The notes beneath the pieces are model-generated. The model searched no databases. It was not told where the DNA came from and saw only the letters and a list, made by a program, of their open reading frames with translations. A DNA stretch of 64,000 nt from Leisingera thetidis (GTDB lineage Bacteria; Pseudomonadota; Alphaproteobacteria; Rhodobacterales; Rhodobacteraceae). The stretch spans positions 3,599,001-3,663,000 of the forward strand of contig NZ_CP109787.1 in the NCBI RefSeq assembly GCF_025857195.1, read 5' to 3'. The position numbers were made by a program, and so were the translations under genes. Below, in pieces: positions 52,280 to 61,302 of the stretch (position 1 is its first letter; each line of letters starts with the position of its first letter).

Positions 52280-54493
52280 TCAGTTGCCCAGGATGTCGCG
52301 CAGGATGTTGTCGACCGCACGGCCCAGCTCCTTGCCCAGCTGCGGCCCCTGGCGGCGGCGCTCGCGGCGGGTTTGCTGCGGCGGCGGGGCGATCGGGGCG
52401 GGCTCCAGCATCGGCAGCGGCTTCGGAGTGAGGCCGTCGTGCACCCGCACCATGGTCTCGCGCCAGATCTCGGCCGGCAGGCCGCCGCCGGTCACGCCGC
52501 TGAGCGGCGTGTTGTCGTCATAGCCCATCCAGACCCCCGCCACGTAATCGGCGGTGAAGCCGATGAACCAGGCATCCTTGGCCGCCGAGGTCGTTCCCGA
52601 CTTGCCGGCTGCCTGCCAGCCCGGGATCTGTGCCCGCTGGCCGGTGCCGCCGGAAATCACCTTCTCCATCATCCAGACCAGCTGCTGCGCCGCCTCGGGA
52701 CGGATCACCCGTTCGCCGATGCCGCCGCTGGCGCCCATCAGCGCCTCGCTGTCCTCGACCAGTTTCAGCTCGCTCACCCCGTAAGGCGTCACCGAAGAGC
52801 CGCCGTTGAGGATGCCGGCATAGGCGCCGGTCATTTCCAGCAGTGAGCTTTCCGAGGCACCCAGCGCCAGCGCAGGCCCGGCCGCCAGGTCGCTGTCGAT
52901 GCCGAAATCCCGCGCCACCCGGCTGACCTTGTCCCGGCCCACCGCCTCGGAAATCTTGACCGCCGGCACGTTGAGGGAATCGCGCAGCGCGCGGGCCAGC
53001 GTCACTTCGCCGTAAAACCTGCGGGTATAGTTATCCGGGCACCACTGGCCGGATCCGGGGATATTCAGGCAGTATTTGGCATCCAGCACCCGGTCATACG
53101 GCGAGTAGCCCAGCTCCAGTGCTGTTGCATAGACAAAGGGTTTGAAGGCCGATCCGGTCTGCCGCTTGGCCTGGGTCGCGCGGTTGAACACGCCCGATAC
53201 CTTCGTCCTGCGGCCGCCCACCATGGCGCGCACCGCGCCATCGGCGCTCATCACCACAATCGCCGCCTGCGCCTTGGAGCCGGAGCGGACCTTGTTCTCG
53301 AAGATGTATTTCAGCGCTTCCTCAGCCGCTCCCTGCAGACGCTGGTCGAGAGTAGAGCGGATCACCACATCCTCAGTGGTCTGGTCGCCCAGGAAATCCG
53401 GGATGCTGTCCATCACCCAATCGGCGAAATACCCCCCTGCCCGCGCCGCCGCGGCCTCGCTCAGCTCTGCCGGGCTGTCCTGATTCTTCTGCATCTCCGC
53501 CGCAGTCAGATACCCCTGCTCCTGCATCAGCCGCAGCACGGTGGCTGCCCGGTCCTGCGAGCGCTGCAGGTTATTGGTGGGCGCCAGCGTCGAGGGCGCG
53601 GTCAGCAGACCCGCCAGCATCGCGCCTTCGGCCGGGTTCAGCTGGTTTGCGGATTTGCCGAAATACCGCTGTGCTGCGGCCTCCGCGCCATAGGCCCCGC
53701 CGCCCATATAAGCGCGGTTCATGTAGATCGAGAGGATCTCGTCCTTGGTGTACTTGGCTTCCATCGCCAGCGCAAAGATCGCCTCGGTCCCCTTGCGCCA
53801 GAGCGAGCCCTTGCGGCAGTCGGCCTCATAGGCGCTTTCGCTTTTCCACTCGGCCGGGTCATAGACCTTGCCGAGGCACAGGAGTTTCGCGGCCTGCTGG
53901 GTGATGGTGGAGCCGCCGTGGCCCGACAACGGCCCGCGGCCTTCGCTCAGGTTGATGCGGATAGCGCTGGCAACGCCGCGCGGCGAGATGCCGAAGTGGC
54001 GGTAGAACCGCTTGTCCTCAGTCGCAACAATGGCGTTCTTCAGATGCGGTGAAACCGTATCCGCCGTTACCACGCCGCCGAACTGGTCGCCGCGCCAGGC
54101 GAACACCTCGCCCTCGCGGTCGAGAATGGTGACAGAGCCGCGGGCGCGCCCGTCCAGATAGGCCGAGACCTCCGGCAGCCTGGCATATTGAAACGCCACC
54201 GCCAGCCCGGCCAGCAGGCAGACCACCATGCCGATGCGCCAGGTCAGGCCCCAGGCCAGCCGGAAGGCGAAAGCAAAGGGCGCCAGCAAGAGGCCGATGA
54301 ACCCGCGTTTCTTCGGCACCGGCCTGGCGCGGGTCTTCTTGCGGGCAAACAGGCGCGCCAGCAGGCCCGGCTTCCTGGCCTTGCGCGCGGGTGCCTTGCG
54401 CGCAGGCTTCTTCGCGGCGGAGGGTTTGCCCCTGCCGCCCTTGGAATAGCGTTTGTCTGCCACCAGAGGCTTTCGCCCGGATCCTTGAGCCAT
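52280..54493 (-). CDS. Class A penicillin-binding protein (PBP1A-type)
   Basis: A 737-residue peptidoglycan synthase. A long basic cytoplasmic N-terminus rich in Lys/Arg/Ala (about 1-65) precedes one transmembrane helix. The GT51 glycosyltransferase domain has 'ATEDKRFYRHFG' and 'GGSTITQQAAKLL'. The transpeptidase domain has SxxK in 'TGSAFKPF', SxN in 'RDSLNVP' and KSGT in 'GKSGTTSAAKD'. It polymerises and cross-links murein. The ATG at 54493 is chosen for AGGAA 7 nt upstream; an ATG two codons earlier also exists. Confidence 0.93.
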   Translation of the reverse strand: MAQGSGRKPLVADKRYSKGGRGKPSAAKKPARKAPARKARKPGLLARLFARKKTRARPVPKKRGFIGLLLAPFAFAFRLAWGLTWRIGMVVCLLAGLAVAFQYARLPEVSAYLDGRARGSVTILDREGEVFAWRGDQFGGVVTADTVSPHLKNAIVATEDKRFYRHFGISPRGVASAIRINLSEGRGPLSGHGGSTITQQAAKLLCLGKVYDPAEWKSESAYEADCRKGSLWRKGTEAIFALAMEAKYTKDEILSIYMNRAYMGGGAYGAEAAAQRYFGKSANQLNPAEGAMLAGLLTAPSTLAPTNNLQRSQDRAATVLRLMQEQGYLTAAEMQKNQDSPAELSEAAAARAGGYFADWVMDSIPDFLGDQTTEDVVIRSTLDQRLQGAAEEALKYIFENKVRSGSKAQAAIVVMSADGAVRAMVGGRRTKVSGVFNRATQAKRQTGSAFKPFVYATALELGYSPYDRVLDAKYCLNIPGSGQWCPDNYTRRFYGEVTLARALRDSLNVPAVKISEAVGRDKVSRVARDFGIDSDLAAGPALALGASESSLLEMTGAYAGILNGGSSVTPYGVSELKLVEDSEALMGASGGIGERVIRPEAAQQLVWMMEKVISGGTGQRAQIPGWQAAGKSGTTSAAKDAWFIGFTADYVAGVWMGYDDNTPLSGVTGGGLPAEIWRETMVRVHDGLTPKPLPMLEPAPIAPPPQQTRRERRRQGPQLGKELGRAVDNILRDILGN

Positions 54494-54763
54494 CGTCATT
54501 TCCTGCCCGGTTTGCCCGTTTGCCGGGACAATACCCTGCCCGCCCCGGAATGTAGAGGGGGCAGAATCCGGACCTTTCCCCCTTTGCCAGCTGTCCGGTT
54601 TTTAAGCGAAGGGGGCAAAAGGCGCAAAATTATTGTGCGCACGCAGAAAGACGCGCGGAAACTTGCTGGCCGCAGCTTTGAACGACTCGGGCGCCCGGTT
54701 TTGCTGCAGGTGCAAAGTGATTGGGCATGAGGCCCGCACACGGCAGAACCAAGAGGTGCTGAG

Positions 54764-55102
54764 ATGAAAATGATCATAGCTGCCATCAAGCCCTTCAAGC
54801 TGGACGAGGTCCGCCAGGCGCTGACCGGTCTTGGCGTGAGCGGGCTGATGGTGACCGAAATCAAGGGCTTTGGCGCCCAGGCAGGCCACACGGAAATCTA
54901 CCGCGGCGCGGAATACGAGGTGAATTTCGTGCCGAAGCTGAAGCTGGAGCTGGTGGTGCCTGCAGACCAGGCCGAGCAGGCCGTCAGCGTCATCGCCGAG
55001 ACCGCCCGCACCGGCAAGATCGGCGATGGCAAGATTTTTGTTCTGGATGTCGAACAGGCCGTGCGGGTGCGCACCGGCGAAACCGATCTCGAGGCGCTGT
55101 AA
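54764..55102 (+). CDS. glnK: Nitrogen regulatory protein P-II (GlnK/GlnB type)
   Basis: A 112-residue PII protein. The T-loop 'GHTEIYRGAEYEVNFVPK' carries Tyr51, the uridylylation site, and the B- and C-loops are present. It senses 2-oxoglutarate, ATP and ADP and blocks the AmtB channel under nitrogen excess. It precedes amtB by 25 nt, the usual glnK-amtB pair. The 270-nt upstream region has no clear sigma-54 element. Confidence 0.95.
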   Translation: MKMIIAAIKPFKLDEVRQALTGLGVSGLMVTEIKGFGAQAGHTEIYRGAEYEVNFVPKLKLELVVPADQAEQAVSVIAETARTGKIGDGKIFVLDVEQAVRVRTGETDLEAL

Positions 55103-55127
55103 GGCGCCCGGCATGGAGGAAAGACCT

Positions 55128-56462
55128 ATGAAGACCCTGAAACTCCCCCTGACGGCGCTGGCGCTGGCAGCCCTGCCGGGCCTGGCGCTGGCCCAGGACG
55201 GCCCCGCCCCCGGCGTGAACCCGGCCACGGATACCGTGTTCATCCTGAACTCGCTTCTGTTCCTGATCGGCGGCTGCCTGGTGTTCTGGATGGCCGCGGG
55301 CTTTGCCATGCTTGAGGCCGGCCTGGTGCGCTCCAAGAACGTGACCATGCAGCTGACCAAGAACATGGCGTTGTTCTCATTGGCGGCGGTGTTCTACTGG
55401 CTGATCGGCTATAACCTGATGTATCCGCTGGGCAATTGGGCCGTTGACGGCGTGCTGTCCGGCGTCTTCGGTCCCGGCGTGCTGGAGGCGGTGGGGATCA
55501 CCGCGGAGGGGGCGGATGATTATTCCTATGCCTCCACCGGCTCGGACTTCTTCTTCCAGCTGATGTTCTGTGCCGCCACCGCCTCGATCGTTTCGGGCAC
55601 CCTGGCGGAGCGCATCAAGCTGTGGCCCTTCCTTATCTTCACCATCGTCCTGACCGCGGTGATCTACCCGTTCCAGGCCAGCTGGAAATGGGGCGGCGGC
55701 TTCCTGGACCAGATGGGCTTCCTGGATTTTGCCGGTTCCACCGTGGTGCATTCGGTGGGCGGCTGGGCGGCGCTGACCGGCGCGCTGATCCTCGGCCCCC
55801 GCATCGGCAAGTACAAGGACGGCAAAACCATCCCGATGCCCGGCTCCAACCTGGCACTGGCAACGCTTGGCACCTTCATCCTGTGGATGGGCTGGTTCGG
55901 CTTCAACGGCGGCTCGCAGCTGGCGATGGGCACGGTCGGTGATGTGGCCGACATCAGCCGCATCTTTGCCAACACCAATGCTGCTGCTGCGGGCGGCGCC
56001 GTGGCCGCGCTGGTGCTGACCCAGCTTCTGTTCAAGAAGCCGGATCTGACCATGATCCTGAACGGCGCGCTGGCGGGCCTGGTGGCGATCACCGCCGAGC
56101 CGCTGACCCCGGGCCTGGGCCTCGCGACCCTGATCGGCGCCATCGGCGGTGTGATTGTGGTCTTCGCGGTGCCGATGCTGGACAAGCTGCGGATCGACGA
56201 CGTGGTGGGTGCCATCCCGGTGCATCTGATCTGCGGCATCTGGGGCACCGTGGCCGTGGTGCTGTCCAACCCTGAAGCCAGCCTGCTGACCCAGCTGACC
56301 GGCATCGCCGTGGTGGGCGTGTTCACCGTCGCTGCCTCTGCCGTGGTCTGGATCATCCTGCGCGCCACCACCGGTATCCGGGTCGAGGAAGAGGATGAGG
56401 TCAACGGGCTCGACATGGCAGAGCTGGGCATGGAGGCTTATCCGGAATTCTCGCCGAGCTGA
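55128..56462 (+). CDS. amtB: Ammonium transporter AmtB
   Basis: A 444-residue ammonium channel with a cleaved signal peptide (after 'LALA', about residue 19) and about eleven helices. The conserved 'GFAMLEAGLVRSKNV' opening, 'DFAGSTVVHSVGGWAAL' with the twin-His histidine, and 'GSQLAMGTVGD' are present. GGAGGAAAG precedes the ATG at 55128. Paired with glnK, which regulates it by binding the cytoplasmic face. A terminator follows 24 nt after the stop. Confidence 0.95.
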   Translation: MKTLKLPLTALALAALPGLALAQDGPAPGVNPATDTVFILNSLLFLIGGCLVFWMAAGFAMLEAGLVRSKNVTMQLTKNMALFSLAAVFYWLIGYNLMYPLGNWAVDGVLSGVFGPGVLEAVGITAEGADDYSYASTGSDFFFQLMFCAATASIVSGTLAERIKLWPFLIFTIVLTAVIYPFQASWKWGGGFLDQMGFLDFAGSTVVHSVGGWAALTGALILGPRIGKYKDGKTIPMPGSNLALATLGTFILWMGWFGFNGGSQLAMGTVGDVADISRIFANTNAAAAGGAVAALVLTQLLFKKPDLTMILNGALAGLVAITAEPLTPGLGLATLIGAIGGVIVVFAVPMLDKLRIDDVVGAIPVHLICGIWGTVAVVLSNPEASLLTQLTGIAVVGVFTVAASAVVWIILRATTGIRVEEEDEVNGLDMAELGMEAYPEFSPS

Positions 56463-56485
56463 CCTGCGGATCCTGCCAGCAACTG

Positions 56486-56519
56486 CGCGGCGCCTGCTTC
56501 AGGCGCCGCGTTTCCGTTT
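56486..56519 (+). terminator. Intrinsic terminator of glnK-amtB
   Basis: CGCGGCGCCTG (56486-56496) and CAGGCGCCGCG (56500-56510) form a perfect 11-bp stem with loop CTT, followed by TTTCCGTTT. Confidence 0.85.
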
Positions 56520-56628
56520 GAGCGGGGCGCTCCCGCCAGCTGTGCGGTCATCACAGATGATCTTCACCTGTTGGGCCGGGCGCCGCTGCCGCGGCGCAGG
56601 CTGCACGCTCAGCCCCACGGGACAGCAA

Positions 56629-56865
56629 TCACCTTCGGCGCTCTCCGGTCACGGTAATCGCGGCGGTCTTCGGCGCGGTCCAGATGACCCTCCACACGTC
56701 CGGCACGCCGGTGCCCACGGCCTCATCGCGGCGGTTCTCGCAGCGGTTGGCACGGTTTTCCAACCGGCCGATGGCCTCGCCATTTGCACCAAAGGCAGGG
56801 TCCGCCAATGGCGGGGCAACGGCGGCGGACAGGATCAAAGCGAGGGCAGGTCGTGCGGGGAACAT
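56629..56865 (-). CDS. Small secreted protein, unknown function
   Basis: A 78-residue protein with a signal peptide (ending near 'PAFGANG', about residue 25) and a short basic mature part rich in Arg and Thr with one cysteine. GGGAGA lies about 6 nt before the ATG at 56865. It stands alone on the minus strand between amtB and the repeats. No family is recognised. Confidence 0.5.
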   Translation of the reverse strand: MFPARPALALILSAAVAPPLADPAFGANGEAIGRLENRANRCENRRDEAVGTGVPDVWRVIWTAPKTAAITVTGERRR

Positions 56866-56990
56866 GGCTGGTCTCCCGGGCTGTGACGCTTGTGACGCCT
56901 GCGGGGACCAGCGCGGCCGGCCTGTTCTTCCATTGCCACCATCCGGGTGACCTAGCGACAAGCGGCGGCCTTGCGCTTTGCCGGGTCAAA

Positions 56991-57036
56991 CGCTTCTCAG
57001 CAGGTCCGGCACCGCGCCAGCGGTGCCACGCCCAAG
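56991..57036. repeat. Intergenic repeat family B, copy 3 (degenerate)
   Basis: CGCTTCTCAGCA followed by a hairpin (GGCACCGC-GCCA-GCGGTGCC) and CGCCCAAGC. Core and order match the copies at 25-100 and 20757-20826, but the first hairpin is lost. Confidence 0.5.
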
Positions 57037-57121
57037 CTTGCAAGGGTCTTGGCGCAGCCAAGGCACGCCGCCAGGCGCGGGAGCCCCGCCCTGGCCGGCC
57101 GCCGTTTGGCTGAAACCGCGT

Positions 57122-57171
57122 GCAAAAGTTTTTGAAAACTTTTGCCTAAGACTTTTCCAAAAAGTCTTAGG
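57122..57171. repeat. Intergenic repeat family A, copy 2: double hairpin
   Basis: Stem 1 is GCAAAAGTTTT (57122-57132) with AAAACTTTTGC (57135-57145). Stem 2 is CCTAAGACTTTT (57145-57156) with AAAAGTCTTAGG (57160-57171). As at 11701-11749, the stems share the middle C. The two copies differ at paired positions that change together, which keeps both stems perfect. Confidence 0.8.
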
Positions 57172-57183
57172 CGCGGCGCCCGT

Positions 57184-57214
57184 AAAAAAACGCGCCCTTC
57201 GATGGGGCGCGTTT
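57184..57214 (-). terminator. Intrinsic terminator of the sseA-aminotransferase operon
   Basis: Read leftward, AAACGCGCCC (complement of 57205-57214) pairs with GGGCGCGTTT (complement of 57188-57197) and runs into T (complement of 57184-57190). It lies 23 nt past the stop of the aminotransferase gene at 57237. Confidence 0.9.
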
Positions 57215-57236
57215 CAGGATTGCCGGCTGCGGGGCC

Positions 57237-58421
57237 TCAGACGCCGGCGTCGGTAATCGCCTTGGCCAGCACCGGCACGGTCTGCGCATTCAGGCCCGCG
57301 ATGTTCAAACGGCTGTCGCCCACCATGTAGATGCCGTTGTCCAGCCGCATCTTCTCGACCAGCTCAGGCGTGGTGCCCAGGAGCGAGAACATCCCGCGGT
57401 GCTGCGCGATGAAGCCGAACCGGTCGGATCCGGTCAGCCGCTGCAGTTCATCCGCCAGCTGCTGGCGCAGGTCCAGCATGCCCAGGCGCACTTCCTCCAG
57501 CTCGGCCGCCCAATCGGCACGCAGCGCGTCGTCGTTCAGGATCATCGTCACCAGACGGGCGCCGTGGTCCGGCGGAAAGGAATAGTTCTGCCGGTTCAAG
57601 AACGCCAGCGTGCCCTGGTTCAGCCCTTGCGCGGCGGCGTCATTGGAGACCGCCATCAGGAGGCCGGTGCGCTCGCGGTAGATGCCGAAGTTCTTGGAGC
57701 AGCTGGCCGCGATCAGAACCTCTGGGCAGCAGGCGGCGACCAGGCGCACGCCCTTGGCATCCTCTTCCAGACCGTCGCCAAAGCCCTGATAAGCGATGTC
57801 GATCATCGGAATCAGGCCGCGCTCGTTCAGCAGCGCGATCACTTCTTTCCACTGGGTCTCGTTCAGATTGGCCCCGGTCGGGTTGTGGCAGCAGCCGTGC
57901 AGCAGCACCACATCGCCCTTCTGCGCGCCTTTCAGGTCTTCCATCATGCCGTCGAAGTTCACGCCGCGGGTTTCGCTGTCGAAATAGCGGTAGGTGACGG
58001 TCTCGATGCCAACATATTTCAGGATCGAGACATGGTTTGGCCAGGTCGGGTCGGACACGTATACGCGGGCCTTGGGGTTGGCCATCTGGATCAACTCGAA
58101 GGCCTGGCGCACAGCGCCGGTGCCGCCGGGGGTGGCCGCTGCGGCGATGTTTCCGCGCGCGACCGCATCGCCGAGGATCAGCTTGATCATCGCATCCGAA
58201 TAGGCCGGATCGCCGGCCAGGCCGACATAGGCCTTGGTGGTCTGCTCTTCCCACAGCTTGTGCTCGGCTGCCTTGATCGCGCGCATCACCGGGGTGACGC
58301 CCTCGGCGTTCTTGTAGACGCCGACGCCAAGGTCGATCTTGTCCGCGCGCGGGTCGTCGCGATACATCTGCATGAGCGCCAGGATCTTGTCGGCGGGCTG
58401 GGGTTTGAGGGTTTCGAACAT
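57237..58421 (-). CDS. Aromatic/aspartate aminotransferase (class I, TyrB/AspC type)
   Basis: A 394-residue PLP enzyme of the aspartate/aromatic aminotransferase family. The PLP lysine lies in 'ASCSKNFGIYRERTG' (about residue 245), with 'HGCCHNPTGANL' (about 180) upstream and the C-terminal 'RLNIAGLNAQTVP'. It interconverts aspartate, aromatic amino acids and 2-oxoacids. It starts 3 nt after the stop of sseA, so the two form an operon; aminotransferase and mercaptopyruvate sulfurtransferase together can take cysteine through 3-mercaptopyruvate to pyruvate, a plausible functional link. Confidence 0.92.
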   Translation of the reverse strand: MFETLKPQPADKILALMQMYRDDPRADKIDLGVGVYKNAEGVTPVMRAIKAAEHKLWEEQTTKAYVGLAGDPAYSDAMIKLILGDAVARGNIAAAATPGGTGAVRQAFELIQMANPKARVYVSDPTWPNHVSILKYVGIETVTYRYFDSETRGVNFDGMMEDLKGAQKGDVVLLHGCCHNPTGANLNETQWKEVIALLNERGLIPMIDIAYQGFGDGLEEDAKGVRLVAACCPEVLIAASCSKNFGIYRERTGLLMAVSNDAAAQGLNQGTLAFLNRQNYSFPPDHGARLVTMILNDDALRADWAAELEEVRLGMLDLRQQLADELQRLTGSDRFGFIAQHRGMFSLLGTTPELVEKMRLDNGIYMVGDSRLNIAGLNAQTVPVLAKAITDAGV

Positions 58422-58424
58422 TGC

Positions 58425-59279
58425 TCAGTTCTCTCCGGTAGCAACGGGAAGGGTCGGGAAGGCACCCCATTCCACCCAGGACCCGTCATAAAGCGCATGA
58501 TCGGACTTGCCGATGCGCTCCAGGGCGAGGCTGAGGATGGCGGCAGTGACGCCCGATCCGCAGGTAGTGATTGCAGGTTTGCTCAGGTCGGCGCCGGCGC
58601 TTTCAAAGGCGGCGCGGATGCCGTCGGCATCCTTCATGGTGCCATCGGCATTGAGCACATTGCCGAACGGCACGTTCTTGGAGCCGGGAATATGGCCGGC
58701 GCGCAGCCCCTCGCGCGGCTCCGGCGCGTCGCCGCGGTAGCGTTCGGCCGAGCGCGCGTCGATGATCTCGTGGTCGCCCAGCTTGGCCGCGGCGGAGACC
58801 TGGGTCACATCGCGCAGCATGTGGTTCTGCACCCGCACCGTCATGTGGCGGTCGCGGATGACCGGCGGCAGGTCCTCGACCGGGCGGCCCTCGGCCTGCC
58901 ATTTCGGCAAGCCGCCGTCCAGCACCGCGATGTTATTCTGCCCCATCAGCCGGAACAGCCACCAGACGCGGGCCGCCGAGAACAGGCCGGCACCATCATA
59001 GACAACCACCTGATGGCCGTCGCCGACCCCCATCGCGCGCAGCCTGGACATGAATTTCTCGACCGGCGGCACCATATGCGGCAGGTCCGAGCGATTGTCG
59101 GAGATGTCCTCGATATCAAAGAAACGCGCGCCGGGGATGTGCGCCGCTTCGTATTCGGCCCTGGCATCCCGGTCCTGCTGCGGCAGATACCATGAGGCGT
59201 CCAGCACCCGCAGATCCGGGTCCTTCAGATGGGCAGCCAGCCAGTCCGTGGAAACCAGCGTCTTCGGATCGTCCTGCAT
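58425..59279 (-). CDS. sseA: 3-mercaptopyruvate sulfurtransferase SseA
   Basis: A 284-residue tandem-rhodanese protein. The active-site loop in the second domain is 'CGSGVTA' with Cys240; CGSG marks 3-mercaptopyruvate sulfurtransferases, whereas CRKGVTA marks thiosulfate sulfurtransferases. It moves sulfane sulfur from 3-mercaptopyruvate to an acceptor. The ATG at 59279 starts 'MQDDPKTLVSTDWL'. It precedes the aminotransferase gene in an operon that ends at the 57184-57214 terminator. With the window's sulfite genes it adds to the sulfur theme, but no direct link is seen. Confidence 0.9.
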   Translation of the reverse strand: MQDDPKTLVSTDWLAAHLKDPDLRVLDASWYLPQQDRDARAEYEAAHIPGARFFDIEDISDNRSDLPHMVPPVEKFMSRLRAMGVGDGHQVVVYDGAGLFSAARVWWLFRLMGQNNIAVLDGGLPKWQAEGRPVEDLPPVIRDRHMTVRVQNHMLRDVTQVSAAAKLGDHEIIDARSAERYRGDAPEPREGLRAGHIPGSKNVPFGNVLNADGTMKDADGIRAAFESAGADLSKPAITTCGSGVTAAILSLALERIGKSDHALYDGSWVEWGAFPTLPVATGEN

Positions 59280-59443
59280 CAAAGCGTCTCCCTTTCTGCG
59301 CATGCGCCATGGGTACATCCGGCGGCACATCGGTGCAAGCTGTCCCCGCCCCCAGCTTGCGGTTACAAATTTCTTGCGGGCCTTTTACGGAGCGGTAATA
59401 ACAGAGGACACTATTTCAGTGCGTTATTGCAAAGGCTTGTTGC

Positions 59444-60652
59444 ATGTCCGGTTTCCGCAGTTTCCTTGCAGCTTTGATGATTGCGGCCGCCATGGCCACC
59501 CCCGGCATGCTGCGCGCAGACTGCGTAGAGATCGGGGAAACATGCATAAGCAGCAATGACTTGAAGGCCAAGGTGCGGATCGGCAGCCACACGCCGGACC
59601 TGCAGGCCCTGGCGCAGTTTTCCCAGCTGCGCGACCTGACCTTGATGACCGATCTGCGGTTTGACGCGCCGGTCGACCTTGCCCCGCTTGCCGCGCTTGC
59701 GAACCTTGAAAAGCTTGCCCTGGTGAGCGTCACGGCACCGGATCTGGCGCCGCTTACCCGGCTGCCGAAGCTGAAACGGCTGAGCCTTGATTCTGTCCAC
59801 GCGCCGGACTTCACGCCTTTGGCCAGCCTCACCGGTCTTGAGCACCTGTCGGTTTGGGGCATCAAGGACGTCACCGACCTGTCCTTTGCCAGCGGCCTGA
59901 CCCGGCTGCAAAGCCTCAACATCGCGGATTCCGGCGTCGCCGACCTGAGCCCGCTGGAGGGGCTGGACGATCTGGCCGTGTTCCTGGCCTTCAACACGCA
60001 GGTCGCCGACCTGAGCCCGCTGGCAGGCGCAAACCTGCAGGTGGCCTGGATCTCCAACTGCCCGGTGCGGAGCGTTGCGCCGCTGGCCGGATCGGACCGG
60101 CTGGAGATGCTGCGGGCGGACGGCACCCTGCTGGACAGCCTTGACGGGCTGCAGGACAAACCGGCCTTGCAGACCCTGATCCTGTCGGGCACCCGAGTGA
60201 CCGACCTGACTCCGATCTCAGACGCCGTCAGCCTGGATGAGTTGGCACTGAACGGAACCCGGGTGCGCGACCTTGCCCCGCTGACCGGGCTGGTGTCGCT
60301 GCGCAAGCTGAGCCTGAAAGACACCGCCGTCACCAGCCTGGCGCCGCTGGCCGGCAATTCCCTGCGGGTACTGTCACTGAGCAATACCGCAGTGACCAGC
60401 CTCGCCGGGGTGCAGCACATGGAAGACCTGTGGGACTTCAGCATTTCAGGCACCGGGGTCACCGACCTCACACCGCTGACCGGCCTGAAGAAGCTGTCGA
60501 TCCTGCGGGCGGTCGGTCTGCCTGCCGAGGCGCTGCAGCCGCTGCTCAAGATCGAGAGCCTCAAGATCGTGTTTGCCGGCCCCGACCGGGAGCGGCGCAA
60601 GCGCCTTCTCGGCAAGGAGAAAATCGCCGCCTATATCGCTGCCGTGCACTGA
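59444..60652 (+). CDS. Secreted leucine-rich-repeat protein
   Basis: A 402-residue protein with a signal peptide (ending near 'MLRADC', about residue 25) and some fifteen leucine-rich repeats of about 22 residues, consensus 'LxxLxLxxTxVxDLxPLxxL', typical of bacterial internalin-like repeats. A short C-terminal tail is basic and ends in 'KEKIAAYIAAVH'. The role is unknown; LRR proteins mediate protein binding outside the cytoplasm. AAAGG lies about 9 nt upstream of the ATG. It faces the convergent smpB gene. Confidence 0.85.
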   Translation: MSGFRSFLAALMIAAAMATPGMLRADCVEIGETCISSNDLKAKVRIGSHTPDLQALAQFSQLRDLTLMTDLRFDAPVDLAPLAALANLEKLALVSVTAPDLAPLTRLPKLKRLSLDSVHAPDFTPLASLTGLEHLSVWGIKDVTDLSFASGLTRLQSLNIADSGVADLSPLEGLDDLAVFLAFNTQVADLSPLAGANLQVAWISNCPVRSVAPLAGSDRLEMLRADGTLLDSLDGLQDKPALQTLILSGTRVTDLTPISDAVSLDELALNGTRVRDLAPLTGLVSLRKLSLKDTAVTSLAPLAGNSLRVLSLSNTAVTSLAGVQHMEDLWDFSISGTGVTDLTPLTGLKKLSILRAVGLPAEALQPLLKIESLKIVFAGPDRERRKRLLGKEKIAAYIAAVH

Positions 60653-60775
60653 GCCCGCACAGCGGTCCCCAGGGGCGCGTGCCGCAGCGGCGGATGTGAC
60701 TGGCGGGCAGACGAATCCGCAGATGATCCGGGGTGAACTGGCCGCGAGGCCACAAGGGCAGCGTCCTTCCCTGCC

Positions 60776-61258
60776 CTACCGCGCGTCCTTCAGAAGCCGC
60801 TGCTTCTGGCGGCCCCAGTCGCGTTTGGCCTGGGTTTCGCGCTTGTCGTGCAGCTTCTTGCCCTTGGCAACGCCCAGCTTGATCTTGGCGCGGCCCTTGT
60901 GGTTGAAATAGATCACCAGCGGTACCAGGGTCATGCCCTTGCGCTGGGTCAGGTTCCACAGGTCGGCCAGTTCCTTGCGCGAGACCAGCAGCTTGCGGCG
61001 GCGGCGTTCCTCGTGCTTGAACACCTTGGCTTGCTCGTAGGGCGGGATGTAGGAGTTCACCAGCCACAACTCGCCGTTTTCCACCGCGGCATAGGAATCG
61101 GCGATGTTGGTGCCATTGCCGCGCAGCGCCTTGACCTCGGACCCTTCCAGCGCGATGCCGCACTCGATATCGCTCTCGATGGCGTAATCGAACCGTGCCC
61201 GCCGGTTTTCGGCGATCACCTTGTAATTCGGGTCTGTTGTCTGCTTCTTCTTGGCCAT
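60776..61258 (-). CDS. smpB: SsrA-binding protein SmpB
   Basis: A 160-residue OB-fold protein required for trans-translation with tmRNA. '[20 protein letters not shown]', '[16 protein letters not shown]' and '[19 protein letters not shown]' match SmpB. The tmRNA gene itself is not in the window. It follows an EamA gene in the same direction by 44 nt. Confidence 0.95.
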   Translation of the reverse strand: MAKKKQTTDPNYKVIAENRRARFDYAIESDIECGIALEGSEVKALRGNGTNIADSYAAVENGELWLVNSYIPPYEQAKVFKHEERRRRKLLVSRKELADLWNLTQRKGMTLVPLVIYFNHKGRAKIKLGVAKGKKLHDKRETQAKRDWGRQKQRLLKDAR

Positions 61259-61302
61259 GGGCGGCAGATGTAAGCCCGCGCAGCGGCGGGCGCAAGATAC
61301 GG

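Larger units (their letters stand above)
56866..57236. other. 371-nt intergenic region holding two repeat copies and a terminator
   Basis: From left to right: GC-rich DNA without a visible gene, repeat family B copy 3 (56991-57036), repeat family A copy 2 (57122-57171) and the aminotransferase terminator (57184-57214). It lies between the two leftward genes for the small secreted protein and the aminotransferase. Its unusual density of hairpins would block most transcription in either direction. Confidence 0.6.

Noticed and set aside
54601..54763. Sigma-54 promoter upstream of glnK
   Set aside because: No GG-N10-GC element of acceptable match was found; a partial TGGCC...TTTGA is not enough.
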